The notes beneath the pieces were generated by a model. It did not search any database. It was not told the origin of the DNA and saw nothing but the letters and a program-made list of their open reading frames with translations. Positions 17,081 through 26,346 of a DNA stretch of 57,459 nt are shown in pieces. Made by a program: the position numbers and the translations under genes. Source of the stretch: Clostridia bacterium (GTDB lineage: Bacteria; Bacillota; Clostridia; Christensenellales; Aristaeellaceae); contig JAFZOG010000104.1 in NCBI GenBank assembly GCA_017550745.1, positions 1-57,459 of the forward strand, given 5' to 3'. Numbering within the stretch: the first letter of the stretch is position 1; each line of letters begins with the position of its first letter.

Positions 17081-18337
17081 ATGAACAGGCCCCTGACTGT
17101 CGCTGTGGCCGGCTGCGGCTCACGCGGCCAGCATACCTATGCAAAGACCCTGATGACCATGCCGGATAAAGCGGTGGTCGTCGCCGCTGCGGACACTGAT
17201 CCCGAAAAGCTGGAAGGGATGCGCAGGCTGACGGGCATCGACGCAGACGCCTGTTACGCTTCCGTCGAAGAGATGCTCAGGCAGCCCCGTCTGGCGGACC
17301 TGATGCTTATCTGCACGCCGGACGCCTGGCACTATGCCCAGGCGAAGGCCGCCCTGCTGCTTGATTACGATCTGCTGCTGGAAAAGCCCATTGCCCCGGA
17401 AGCGGCGCAGTGCGAGGAACTGCGGGATATCGCAATGGCGCGGGGCAGGAAGGTGGCCGTTTGCCATGTGCTGCGCTATACCGCCTTCTATCAGAAAATC
17501 AAGCAGCTGCTGGATGCGGGCACCATCGGCAAAATTATGAACATCCAGGCCATTGAACAGGTGTGCTACTGGCACCAGGCGCATTCCTTCGTGCGCGGCA
17601 ACTGGCGGAACAAGGACCTTTCCTCCTGCATGATCCTGCAAAAGTGCTGCCATGACATGGATATCCTGCTGTGGCTCACCGGAAAGCATTGCAGGCGCGT
17701 GTCGTCCTTTGGCAGCCTGGGCCTGTTCAGGGCGGAAAACGCGCCGGAAAACGCCGCTGAGCGCTGCGTGGACTGCCCGGTGGGGAAGGACTGCCCCTAT
17801 AACGCCGTGCAGTTCTATCTGGACCGATACCGCACGGGCGGGAATGCCTGGCCCCAGAATATGGTGGCCTTTGAACCGACGGAGGAAAAGCTGATGGAAG
17901 CGCTTCGCCGGGGGCCCTATGGCCGGTGCGTGTACCGGTGCGATAACAACGTGGTGGATCACCAGGTGGTGAACCTGGAATTGGAGGACGGCATCACCGT
18001 CAATTTTACCATGACCGCCTTTACCGCCCACGGCGGCAGGGTCCTGCGCGTCGGCGGCACGATGGGCGAATTGTACTGCGATATGCGGGAGAACGCCATC
18101 AAGGTGATGAGGTACGGCCGGGAGGATGAAATCATCGACGTGCGCACCCTGACCGACGATTTTTCCGGCCATGGCGGCGGCGACGTGCGCATGGTGCGGG
18201 AATTTGTGGACCTCGTGCGGGGAGAAACAGCCATGAGCCCCACCCTCACGTCCATCGAGCGCTCCGTGGAAAGCCATTTGGTGGCATTGGCCGCCGAAGA
18301 ATCCCGCCTGGCGGACGGCCGGATGATCGCCCTGTGA
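17081..18337 (+). CDS. Gfo/Idh/MocA family oxidoreductase
   Basis: A 418-residue NAD(P)-dependent dehydrogenase. The Rossmann nucleotide-binding motif VAGCGSRGQ is at residues 8-16, the EKPI motif near 103-106, and the second domain carries the typical LQKCCHDMDILLWL stretch with the catalytic-region histidine. A cysteine-rich insert CVDCPVGKDCPYNA (about 229-242) resembles those of related myo-inositol/sugar oxidoreductases of gut bacteria and may bind metal. AAAGGAGAG lies about 8 nt upstream of the start. Likely oxidises a sugar or inositol derivative; the substrate is not readable. It is followed at 40 nt by the ABC exporter gene. Confidence 0.85.
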   Translation: MNRPLTVAVAGCGSRGQHTYAKTLMTMPDKAVVVAAADTDPEKLEGMRRLTGIDADACYASVEEMLRQPRLADLMLICTPDAWHYAQAKAALLLDYDLLLEKPIAPEAAQCEELRDIAMARGRKVAVCHVLRYTAFYQKIKQLLDAGTIGKIMNIQAIEQVCYWHQAHSFVRGNWRNKDLSSCMILQKCCHDMDILLWLTGKHCRRVSSFGSLGLFRAENAPENAAERCVDCPVGKDCPYNAVQFYLDRYRTGGNAWPQNMVAFEPTEEKLMEALRRGPYGRCVYRCDNNVVDHQVVNLELEDGITVNFTMTAFTAHGGRVLRVGGTMGELYCDMRENAIKVMRYGREDEIIDVRTLTDDFSGHGGGDVRMVREFVDLVRGETAMSPTLTSIERSVESHLVALAAEESRLADGRMIAL

Positions 18338-18377
18338 TCCGCGTTTTGATTGGGCAGAACATGAAAGGGAGAAATCT

Positions 18378-20204
18378 ATGCAGAGAATGGGCGGGCCGAT
18401 GGGCCGGGGATTCATGACGGAAGAGGAAAAGAAGAACAGGCCGAAGGTGACGAAGGCGCTGCTTTTTCGGGTGTTTTCCTATCTGCGGCCATACTGGAAG
18501 CAGTTTTTGCTGATCCTGGTCTGTATCGCGTTTTCCTCCCTGCTGGCGCTGTACCCGAATGTGCTCACCGGGCGCATCGTGGACGCGCTGGCGGAAAAGC
18601 AGGGCGTGGACATCCTGCTGAAGCTGATCCTCCTGTCCCTTGCCGTGACGGTCGGCAGCAGTTTGATCGGCGTGGGGCAGAATTACCTGAACAGCTGGAT
18701 CGCCCAGCATATCACCTTTGACATGCGCAATAAAATGTACGCGCATCTGCAGCAGATGAGCCAGCGCTTTTTCACCTCCAACAACCAGGGCGACATCATC
18801 ACCCGCATGACCAGCGACATCGGCGGCGTCCAGTCGGTGATCACCGGCACCTTCACTTCCATCCTTTCCAATTCCATCACCCTCATCGCGGCCCTGGCCG
18901 TGATGTACCGGCGGAACTGGATGCTGGCGACCCTGGGGGTGCTGGTGATCCCCCTGTTCGTGCTGCCCTCCCGGCGGGCGGGCAAAACCCGCTGGGAACT
19001 GACAAGGGAATCCCAGGAGTGCAGCGACCAGATCAACGGCATTCTCAACGAAACCCTATCCGTCAGCGGGCAAATGCTGGTGAAGCTGTTCGGAAAAGAA
19101 CAGTACGAATATGACCGGTACAAGGAAGCCAACGGGCGCATGATCCGCCTGAACATCAAGGAAAGCATGGCGGGCCGGTGGTTCTTTATGGTCATTTCCG
19201 TATTTTCGTCCATCGGCCCCATGCTGCTGTATCTGGTGGGCGGTATTTTAATGATGCAGTACGGCCAGGACATTACGGTGGGCGATATCACGGTGATGGT
19301 TTCGCTGCTGGGGCGCATGTACGGCCCGGTGAACCAGTTATTGAACATTCAGGTGGAATGGATCCGTTCCATGGCCCTGTTTACCCGCATTTTTGAATAC
19401 TTCGACCTGCCTGTGGAAATCCAGAACGCGCCGGACGCGATTGTTCCCAAGAGCGCCGACGGCAGCGTGGAATTCCAGCACGTGAATTTCTCCTATGATC
19501 CCGAGCGGCAGATCCTCCACGACGTGTGCTTCACCCTGAAGGCGGGTCACAGCGTGGCGATTGTCGGCCCCTCCGGTTCCGGGAAAAGCACCATCATCAA
19601 CCTGATCCCCCGGCTTTATGACTGCCAGGAGGGCACGGTGCTGTTCGGCGGGACGGATGTAAAGAAGCTGGATCTCTCCTTCCTGCGGCGGAACGTGGGC
19701 ATCGTGAGCCAGGAAACCTATCTGTTCAACGGCACCATCCGGGAAAACCTGTTGTACGCGAAGCCAAACGCCACAGAAGCCGAATTGACCGCCGCGTGCC
19801 AGAAAGCCAATATCTATGATTTTGTGCAGAAACAGGAGCTTGGCCTGGACGCCATGGTGGGCAACCGGGGCCTGAAGCTGTCCGGCGGGGAAAAGCAGCG
19901 CCTGTCCATTGCCCGGGTGCTGCTGAAAGACCCGGCGCTGCTGATTTTCGACGAAGCCACCTCCGCCCTGGATTCCATTTCCGAGGCGAAGATCCAGGAG
20001 GCCATCGAGCCCATCATCCAGGCCCGCACCAGCATCCTGATCGCCCACCGGCTTTCCACCATCCTGGCCGCCGATGAAATCCTTGTGGTCAAGGACGGGC
20101 ATATCGTGGAGCGGGGCCAGCACGCCCAGCTGGTAAAGGCCGGCGGGGTCTATACCGAGCTGTATGAAACCCAGTTCAAAAAAGCGCTTGAAACAGAAGC
20201 CTGA
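18378..20204 (+). CDS. ABC exporter, fused membrane and ATPase domains
   Basis: A 608-residue half-transporter of the type IV (MsbA/LmrA) fold. About six membrane helices fill residues 40-330, and the ATPase has Walker A GPSGSGKST (397-405), signature LSGGE (501-505), Walker B LLIFDE (521-526) and the switch histidine in IAHRLST. It works as a homo- or heterodimer in the cytoplasmic membrane and exports lipids, peptides or drugs; the substrate is unknown. The start has GGGAG about 7 nt upstream. The N-terminal MQRMGGPMGRGF is G/M-rich, as often seen in this subfamily. No partner half-transporter is adjacent, which favours a homodimer. Confidence 0.9.
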   Translation: MQRMGGPMGRGFMTEEEKKNRPKVTKALLFRVFSYLRPYWKQFLLILVCIAFSSLLALYPNVLTGRIVDALAEKQGVDILLKLILLSLAVTVGSSLIGVGQNYLNSWIAQHITFDMRNKMYAHLQQMSQRFFTSNNQGDIITRMTSDIGGVQSVITGTFTSILSNSITLIAALAVMYRRNWMLATLGVLVIPLFVLPSRRAGKTRWELTRESQECSDQINGILNETLSVSGQMLVKLFGKEQYEYDRYKEANGRMIRLNIKESMAGRWFFMVISVFSSIGPMLLYLVGGILMMQYGQDITVGDITVMVSLLGRMYGPVNQLLNIQVEWIRSMALFTRIFEYFDLPVEIQNAPDAIVPKSADGSVEFQHVNFSYDPERQILHDVCFTLKAGHSVAIVGPSGSGKSTIINLIPRLYDCQEGTVLFGGTDVKKLDLSFLRRNVGIVSQETYLFNGTIRENLLYAKPNATEAELTAACQKANIYDFVQKQELGLDAMVGNRGLKLSGGEKQRLSIARVLLKDPALLIFDEATSALDSISEAKIQEAIEPIIQARTSILIAHRLSTILAADEILVVKDGHIVERGQHAQLVKAGGVYTELYETQFKKALETEA

Positions 20205-20257
20205 CGCTGCTGCAGCGATACAGCTTCGAAAAAAAACGTGCTGTTCGGGAGGATCGT

Positions 20258-22645
20258 ATGCAGCAGGACACCAAAGAACAAAGCGCCGGCCTGAAAATAC
20301 CCACCGAGTTTCCGCCCGATTTTACGCCCACAGCGGCAGGGGGACTCAGCACAGCGGAAGCGGCCCAAAGGAAAGAAAAGGGGTTGGGGAACCGTTCAAA
20401 CGCCGACCAGGGCAGGAGCGTGTGGCAGATTCTGTTCCGCAACTTTTTTACGTTCTTTAATATGCTCAACATTGCCCTGGCGGTCTGCCTGCTGCTGGTA
20501 GGTTCCTACAAAAACATGCTGTTCATGGGCGTGGTGATTTCCAATACGCTTATCAGCACCATCCAGGAACTGCGGGCCAGGGAGACGATCAAAAAGCTGA
20601 AGATCGCTTCCACGGACAATGCGGAGGTGATCCGGGACGGCAAGCACGTTTTCCTGCCGCCCCAGGAATTGGTAAAAGGCGACCTGGTGTGCCTGGGCCG
20701 AGGCTGCCAGGCGCCGGCGGACGCCATCGCCGTATCCGGCAATGCGGCGCTGAATGAATCGCTGCTCACCGGGGAGAGCGTGCCCATTCCCAAAAAACCA
20801 AACGATTGGGTGCTTTCGGGCAGCTTCGTGACGGCGGGGAGCCTCGTTTGCCAGCTGGTGTACGTGGGCGATGAAAGCTATGTGAACCGGCTGACCAGCG
20901 CGGCAAAGAAGCTGGCCACGGCCAAAAGTAAGCTGATGGCGGATCTGGACAGGCTGCTGCATTACCTGACGGTCATCCTCATTCCCCTGGGACTGGTGCT
21001 GTTTGCCAAAGAATTCTGGTTCTCCGGCCAGGCGCTTTCCTCAGCCGTGCAGGACGCGGTGGCGTCCATGATCGGCATGATCCCGGAGGGCCTGATGCTG
21101 CTTACCAGCATAGCGCTGGCGGTGGGTGTGGTGCGCCTGGGGAAAAAAGGCGCCCTGGTGCAGGAGCTGTACGGCATCGAAACGCTGGCCCGGGCGGATA
21201 TGCTCTGCCTGGATAAGACGGGCACCCTCACCACCGGCGAGCTGTCCCTCAGCGGTATCTATCCTGTGGACGTGGAAAAGGACCGCGCCGAAGCGCTGCT
21301 CCGCCGTTTTCTCGGGGCGTTTCCCCAGGAAAACGCCGGCACGCTGCTGGCGCTGAAAAACGCTTTTCCCCCCGCCAAGGACCGGGCCGTCAGCGTGCTG
21401 GATTTTTCCAGCGAACGGAAAAAAAGCGCCGCCTGCTTTGCGGACGGCCAGGTGCTGATCCTGGGCGCGCCGTCCTTCGTGATGGGCAGCCGGTATACGG
21501 GCATAATCAAGGAGCAGTGCGAGCGGTACGCCGGGGCGGGCAGGCGGGTGCTGCTGTTCTGCGAGGCGGAGGGCAGCATCGGGAAAGACGGCCAGCTGCC
21601 TCCTGTTGCCCGAGTCCTGTGTGTGGCGGCGCTGGAGGATACCATCCGAGAAAACGCCCGGGACACGCTGCAATGGTTCCGGGACGAAGGGGTGGACATC
21701 AAAATCATCTCCGGCGACGACCCCATCACCGTCAGCGCCATCGGCGAAAGGCTGGATCTTCCCGGCGCGGACAGGTATATCGACGTATCCGCGGTCAAAA
21801 CGGACGGGGAGGTGGCCGCCGCCGCGGACCAATACGTGGTGTTCGGCCGGGTGACGCCGGAGCGGAAACGCATCATCGTGCAAAGCCTGAAAAAAGCCGG
21901 GCATCACGTGGCGATGACCGGCGACGGCGTCAACGATATTCCGGCGCTGAGAGCCGCCGACTGCTCCATCTGTATGGCGGGGGGGACAGATGCCGCGAAG
22001 CACGCCAGCCAGCTGACCCTGGTGGCGTCGGATTTTACCGCCCTGCCCGCCATCGTGGCGGAGGGCAGGCGGGTGGTCAACAACGTCACCCGCGCCGCGT
22101 CCCTCTTCCTGGTCAAGACGCTGTATTCGTTCTTATTGAGCGTGGCCATGCTCCTCATGCCTGCCGGGGTAAAGTATCCCTTCTACCCGATCCAGCTGAC
22201 GCTGATCAGTTCGCTGACGGTGGGCGCGCCTTCGTTTTTCCTGTCGCTGGAAGCCAACAGGCACCGCATTCGCGGCGATTTCATCAAAACCATCACGTCC
22301 CAGGCGCTGCCCAGCGCTTTGGCGGTGACGCTGTGCGCGGTCACGCTGATGCTGACCCAGCGGGAAATGGCCCTCGCCTCCACGCTGGCCACGATGAGCG
22401 CGGCCTTTATCGGCGTGGCGACCCTGGTGAAGGTTTCCCTGCCGCTGAACCGCCGCCGCGCGGCCCTGATCGCCTGCGTGGCGGCGCTGCTGACGGCAGC
22501 GATCGTGCTTTTCCCCAGGCTGTTCGAGCTGGTTCCCCTGGCGGGCGGCCAGTTCTGGCTGCTGGGCGCGTTCTGCGGGGGCGGCGCGCTGGTGATGGCC
22601 GCGCTGACCTGGGCTTTCAGAGCATTCGAAAGGGCCGGAAAGTAA
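20258..22645 (+). CDS. CtpE-like P-type cation-transporting ATPase
   Basis: A 795-residue P-type ATPase. The phosphorylated aspartate is D319 in DKTGTLT; the actuator motif TGES is at 171-174; the ion-site helix has IGMIPEGL (272-279) and the hinge has MTGDGVNDIPALR. The PEGL form of the M4 motif and the short N-terminus (about 60 residues before the first helix) resemble the CtpE group, for which calcium uptake has been described in mycobacteria; the ion here is inferred. No N-terminal metal-binding CxxC domain is seen, arguing against copper or zinc export. GGGAGG lies 7 nt upstream of the start. The gene follows the ABC exporter by 53 nt and may be co-transcribed. Confidence 0.88.
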   Translation: MQQDTKEQSAGLKIPTEFPPDFTPTAAGGLSTAEAAQRKEKGLGNRSNADQGRSVWQILFRNFFTFFNMLNIALAVCLLLVGSYKNMLFMGVVISNTLISTIQELRARETIKKLKIASTDNAEVIRDGKHVFLPPQELVKGDLVCLGRGCQAPADAIAVSGNAALNESLLTGESVPIPKKPNDWVLSGSFVTAGSLVCQLVYVGDESYVNRLTSAAKKLATAKSKLMADLDRLLHYLTVILIPLGLVLFAKEFWFSGQALSSAVQDAVASMIGMIPEGLMLLTSIALAVGVVRLGKKGALVQELYGIETLARADMLCLDKTGTLTTGELSLSGIYPVDVEKDRAEALLRRFLGAFPQENAGTLLALKNAFPPAKDRAVSVLDFSSERKKSAACFADGQVLILGAPSFVMGSRYTGIIKEQCERYAGAGRRVLLFCEAEGSIGKDGQLPPVARVLCVAALEDTIRENARDTLQWFRDEGVDIKIISGDDPITVSAIGERLDLPGADRYIDVSAVKTDGEVAAAADQYVVFGRVTPERKRIIVQSLKKAGHHVAMTGDGVNDIPALRAADCSICMAGGTDAAKHASQLTLVASDFTALPAIVAEGRRVVNNVTRAASLFLVKTLYSFLLSVAMLLMPAGVKYPFYPIQLTLISSLTVGAPSFFLSLEANRHRIRGDFIKTITSQALPSALAVTLCAVTLMLTQREMALASTLATMSAAFIGVATLVKVSLPLNRRRAALIACVAALLTAAIVLFPRLFELVPLAGGQFWLLGAFCGGGALVMAALTWAFRAFERAGK

Positions 22646-22660
22646 TGCGCTTTCCGGCCC
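22632..22660. terminator. Bidirectional terminator between convergent genes
   Basis: A perfect 11-bp stem GGGCCGGAAAG/CTTTCCGGCCC (22632-22642 with 22650-22660) overlaps the ATPase stop codon and separates it from the convergent isomerase gene. Confidence 0.65.
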
Positions 22661-22692
22661 CATGAACGATGCCGCATGGCGGCAGCGGATCG

Positions 22693-23442
22693 TTACTGGA
22701 ATCCGCGGCTCTTCAGATACCGGTAGGAGCGGCGGAGGCAGTCAATGGGATCCTCGCCGTGGCAGTCGTCCTGCTCCACCAGCATATACTTTGTGCCGCC
22801 GGCTTCCGCCTTTTCAAACACCCGGTCGAAGTTGATATTGCCCTCGCCCACCACCGCCATGGTGCGCCCGTAGGCATAGTCCTTCAAATGGATGCAGGGG
22901 ATCCGGCCCGCCAGCTTCTCCAGCCACTGGGCCGGGTCGCCGCCGCCGGCCTGCACCCAGAAGGTGTCCACGGTGAAGCCCATCTCATCGGCGGGCACGG
23001 CCTCCATCAGCTTCTCGATGATCAGCCTGCCGCCGATCTTTTTGAATTCCTGATCGTGGTTGTGGTACATGAACAGCTTGCCGGCGGCGGCGATCTTTTT
23101 CGCGATGGGCGGGAAGATTTCCATCCACTGGTCATAGCTCATGTTCTTTTCCGGGTCGAAGGCCCACCAGCCCAGGCCGATATGTCCGCAGCCGAATACG
23201 TCGTGGTCGGCGATGACCTGGTCCAGTTCTTCCGTCAGCCGCGGAACGGGGATATGGGTCAGCACGCACTTGAGGCCGTTCCGGTCCAGGTTTTCCTTCA
23301 GCCATGCCGCGGGGTAGGGGCAGGTGCCGGAAATCTGCACGTTGCGGTAGCCGATGTCCGCTACCTTTTTCAGGGTTTCCGCAAAGTCCTCCAGGTTCTG
23401 GCACAAGTTCCGCACGGTGTAGAATTGCGCTCCGATCTCCAT
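22693..23442 (-). CDS. Sugar phosphate isomerase/epimerase family protein
   Basis: A 249-residue TIM-barrel protein of the AP endonuclease 2/xylose isomerase-like family. Typical marks are the N-terminal MEIGAQFYTVRN strand, the HNHDQEF stretch near residues 134-140 with a metal-ligand histidine, GFTVDTFW near 165-172 and the C-terminal YMLVEQDD. Related proteins isomerise or dehydrate sugars or inositols, often with Gfo/Idh/MocA partners such as the one encoded 4 kb away. AAGGAGG lies about 6 nt upstream. It follows the AraC gene on the same strand at 53 nt and is probably co-transcribed. Confidence 0.85.
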   Translation of the reverse strand: MEIGAQFYTVRNLCQNLEDFAETLKKVADIGYRNVQISGTCPYPAAWLKENLDRNGLKCVLTHIPVPRLTEELDQVIADHDVFGCGHIGLGWWAFDPEKNMSYDQWMEIFPPIAKKIAAAGKLFMYHNHDQEFKKIGGRLIIEKLMEAVPADEMGFTVDTFWVQAGGGDPAQWLEKLAGRIPCIHLKDYAYGRTMAVVGEGNINFDRVFEKAEAGGTKYMLVEQDDCHGEDPIDCLRRSYRYLKSRGFQ

Positions 23443-23495
23443 AAAACAACCTCCTTTATGTCAGTGGCATCTGCCAGGATATACATTGCACCCGT

Positions 23496-24557
23496 TCAAC
23501 GGCTGCCGGGCAACGGCTCCTGATCCGCCCGCACGGCGTTGACCATGCTGGGATCCTCCGTTTCCGTGCCGTCGGAGGGAAAGAGGATCTCATCCGACGC
23601 CCAGCTGTCGGGATGGGGGACGGAAAGGGCCTTCTCCAGCAGCGCGTCCCGCCCGCCGGTTTCACAGTCCGCGGAAGGCGCGTGCCCGAAGGTGCGCACA
23701 TACGCCCGGTAAAAGGTGGTATAATCCGAAAACCCCACACGCGCCGCGGCCTGGGCCGCGGGCACGCCGGAGGACAGCAGCAGCTGCACGTGGGCCATGC
23801 GCCGGGCGCGCACATAATCCTTCAGGCTGCTGCCGGTGGCCTGGCGGAACAGGGCGCTCAGATACCCTTTGGAAAGGTAAAAGCGTTCCGCCAGGGAATC
23901 CAGGGTAATGGCCTCCGTGTAATGCTGATCCACCCAGGAGACGATCTGTTCCTTCTGGCCCAGGGGGTGCCGCGCCGCCCCGGGTGCCGCGCGTTCCCTG
24001 GCGGCGCGGGGAACCAGGGCCGCCAGCACGGCTTCCACATAAATGGGTATCAGTTCCGGCAGCTTGTCCTGCTCCACGGCCCGCAGGGTTTCCATCGCCT
24101 CCAGCACCTGGATCACGCCGCTGCTTTCCATATTGCGCCAGACGGCGTTCTCCCCCTGCGCCACGGGGACGAACCCCAGCAGATCGGCGGGCAGGGCGTT
24201 CAGCAGCAGCCTGCGGCGTTCCATGCTCAGCAGCCGGGGGTCAAAATGCAGGGTGTAGCGCTCATATGGCGCGTCGGTGCGCACCAGCACCCCGTGCCGG
24301 ACGCCCGGGGGAAAGGTGAGCAGGGTGCCGCTGCCGATGGCATATACATGGCCCGCAATGAAAAAATCCACTTGGCCGGACACCACGTACACCATCTCGT
24401 AAAAGGGATGGTCATGCACCGCGTAGGTGCCCGTGGGGCGGCTGGAGATCTTGTGGGCGTATTTGCACAGGGAGGAATATACGCTGGTGATCCATACCGC
24501 CCTGGGCCCTTCCCCGGTATGGGACGCCATGGCGCGCGCCGTGTCGTTCTGAGGCAT
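23496..24557 (-). CDS. AraC-family transcriptional regulator
   Basis: A 353-residue regulator with an N-terminal cupin-like sensing domain (about 35-190, including HDHPFYEMVYVVSGQ and FPPGVRHGV) and a C-terminal double helix-turn-helix (about 215-315; LDSLAERFYLSKGYLSALFRQATG and the second helix AARVGFSDYTTFYRAYVRTFG). It probably senses a sugar and controls nearby carbohydrate genes. I start it at MPQNDTAR because GGAGG lies about 9 nt upstream; the in-frame ATG 15 codons earlier is close to the transcription start. A C-terminal tail of about 35 residues after the HTH has no recognised function. Confidence 0.88.
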   Translation of the reverse strand: MPQNDTARAMASHTGEGPRAVWITSVYSSLCKYAHKISSRPTGTYAVHDHPFYEMVYVVSGQVDFFIAGHVYAIGSGTLLTFPPGVRHGVLVRTDAPYERYTLHFDPRLLSMERRRLLLNALPADLLGFVPVAQGENAVWRNMESSGVIQVLEAMETLRAVEQDKLPELIPIYVEAVLAALVPRAARERAAPGAARHPLGQKEQIVSWVDQHYTEAITLDSLAERFYLSKGYLSALFRQATGSSLKDYVRARRMAHVQLLLSSGVPAAQAAARVGFSDYTTFYRAYVRTFGHAPSADCETGGRDALLEKALSVPHPDSWASDEILFPSDGTETEDPSMVNAVRADQEPLPGSR

Positions 24558-24605
24558 TTTCCTTCGCCTCCCCGCCTTGTTTTCATCCAGATATTGACAC
24601 ATTCT

Positions 24606-24633
24606 ATTATATACAGCTTTCTTCCCTTTGCAA
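24606..24633 (-). promoter_or_regulatory. Promoter of the AraC gene
   Basis: On the minus strand TTGCAA (24628-24633) and TATAAT (24606-24611) are 16 nt apart, about 45 nt before the chosen start codon. Confidence 0.65.
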
Positions 24634-24761
24634 TCCCTTGTGGCGAAAATGCAATGTTTTTCCTGGATTTTGCCAATAATCAGGAGCCAATTCTACCAGA
24701 ATGGTCAAATTTACTTCTTTTGCAATGTATTGTGTTGAATTTGCAATAGCATTTTTTCGGT

Positions 24762-25108
24762 GTGAAAGCTATAATAATCCCGCTGAATATCATCCCGCCG
24801 CTCATTATGCCCACCATCGCCGTACTGCTGCTGTCTACGGCGCAGGACACTGGAACGCCTGGGTCCCGGCTTCGATCTACCTGCAGGATAACAAACAACT
24901 GCCGATTCAGAATATCATGCGCTCGATTCTGATTGCCAATTCAAACTTACTTAACTCTTCCGGCAGTGAAACTGACCGGGTAGATGACTTTGCCGAAACC
25001 ATCAAGTATTCCACCATCATCCTTACCACCGTGCCCGTGCTGTGCATCTACCCCTTCCTGCAGAAGTACTTCGTCAAGGGCGTCATGGTCGGCGCGGTCA
25101 AGGGCTGA
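24762..25108 (+). pseudogene. Decayed LplC-type sugar permease (C-terminal remnant, frameshifted)
   Basis: Reading the plus strand, the frame through 24807 gives a permease-like IMPTIAVLLL, then a one-base loss near 24834 shifts to the frame that gives YGAGHWNAWVPASIYLQ and runs to 25108, ending FAETIKYSTIILTTVPVLCIYPFLQKYFVKG and VGAVKG. This is the last third of an LplC-type permease; the 5' two thirds are absent. It is not a copy of the intact permease at 8127-9047, whose C-terminal sequence differs. It lies directly upstream of the GH88 and GH2 genes and probably marks a former transporter-hydrolase operon. An assembly or sequencing error could explain the frameshift but not the missing 5' part. 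Confidence 0.8.
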
Positions 25109-25182
25109 TTTTTCTTTCAGCATCCGCAGGGGGACAGTAGTATCCCCCTGTTTTTCAAACGAAGAAAAGGAGAAGCGGAACA

Positions 25183-26331
25183 GTGCCGAACTTTGATATC
25201 GCCGCCGCCTTCACGGACAAGGCGTGGCTTACGGATATGTCTGCCCGGCTGGACAAAAAGATGCGCTATGGCGTGGAAAAAGCCCGCCAGGTGGACTACA
25301 TGCCCTATTCCACGGAAAACGGCCAGTGGAAAAAGACAGACATCGGCTGGTGGACCAACGGCTTCTGGCCCGCCAATATGTGGCAGATGTACCGGATGGC
25401 CGGGGATGAGCTGTACCGGGAAGAAGCGCTGCGGGCGGAAACCATGCTGGACGAGGCGCTCAGGGACTTTAAAAACCTGAGCCACGACGTGGGCTTCATG
25501 TGGCTGATCCATTCCGGCGTGCGCTATGCCCTGGAAAAGAATCAGGACAGCTTCGACCGGGTGCTGTACGCCGCCGATATGCTGGCCGCCCGGTTCAACC
25601 CCAACGGTTTCATCCGCGCCTGGAACGGGCAGGGCCGGGAGGGCTGGGCCATCGTGGACTGCATGATGAACCTGCCGCTGCTGTACTGGGCCGCGGAGGT
25701 GACCGGCGATCCCCGATACCGCCTCATCGCCGTGCGCCACGCGGACACCACCATGGCGTATTTCGTGCGGCCTGACGGCTCCTGCAACCACATCGTGATC
25801 TTTGACCCGGAAACCGGCGCTTTCCTGGACAATCCCGGCGGGCAGGGCTACGAATCCGGCTCCTCCTGGAGCCGTGGCCAGAGCTGGGCGCTGTATGGGT
25901 TTGTGCTCTCATACCTGCATACGGGGAAACGGGAATACCTGGACACCGCCAAACGCATTGCCAATTACTTCATCAGCCAGATCACCGACGACTGGATGCC
26001 CCGCTGCGATTTCCGCCAGCCCGCTGAGCCTGCCCTCAAGGACAACGTGGCGGGCAACGTGGCTGCCTGCGGGCTGCTGGAGCTGGCCCGGGCGCTGCGG
26101 TCGCTGGAAGGCCGCTTCTACTTTGACGCCGCCGTCCGCATCCTGAAGGCGCAGGAGCAGGACGCCGCCAACTGGGAGCTGAATGACCCCGCCGTGTTCA
26201 CGAAGTGCACCTCCGCCTGGCACGACCTGCCCGGACGCCACATCACCATGACTTACGGAGATTACTATTTCATCGAGGCCGTCAACAAGCTGCGGGGGGA
26301 TGAGCTGCTGTTCTGGTATCCCAACCGATAA
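25183..26331 (+). CDS. GH88 unsaturated glucuronyl hydrolase
   Basis: A 382-residue (alpha/alpha)6 enzyme that removes the 4,5-unsaturated uronic acid left by polysaccharide lyases. Catalytic-site aspartates D102 (in SHDVGFM) and D159 (in IVDCMMN) fit the positions of D88 and D149 in the Bacillus unsaturated glucuronyl hydrolase; GWWTNGFWPANMW near 55-67 and GSSWSRGQSWALYG near 225-240 are also typical. No signal peptide, so it is cytosolic. The start is GTG, chosen for the AAAAGGAG site about 10 nt upstream. It forms an operon with the GH2 gene 15 nt downstream. Its presence argues that the organism uses a lyase-cleaved uronide. Confidence 0.92.
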   Translation: MPNFDIAAAFTDKAWLTDMSARLDKKMRYGVEKARQVDYMPYSTENGQWKKTDIGWWTNGFWPANMWQMYRMAGDELYREEALRAETMLDEALRDFKNLSHDVGFMWLIHSGVRYALEKNQDSFDRVLYAADMLAARFNPNGFIRAWNGQGREGWAIVDCMMNLPLLYWAAEVTGDPRYRLIAVRHADTTMAYFVRPDGSCNHIVIFDPETGAFLDNPGGQGYESGSSWSRGQSWALYGFVLSYLHTGKREYLDTAKRIANYFISQITDDWMPRCDFRQPAEPALKDNVAGNVAACGLLELARALRSLEGRFYFDAAVRILKAQEQDAANWELNDPAVFTKCTSAWHDLPGRHITMTYGDYYFIEAVNKLRGDELLFWYPNR

Positions 26332-26346
26332 GGAAGGAGTCATTGT

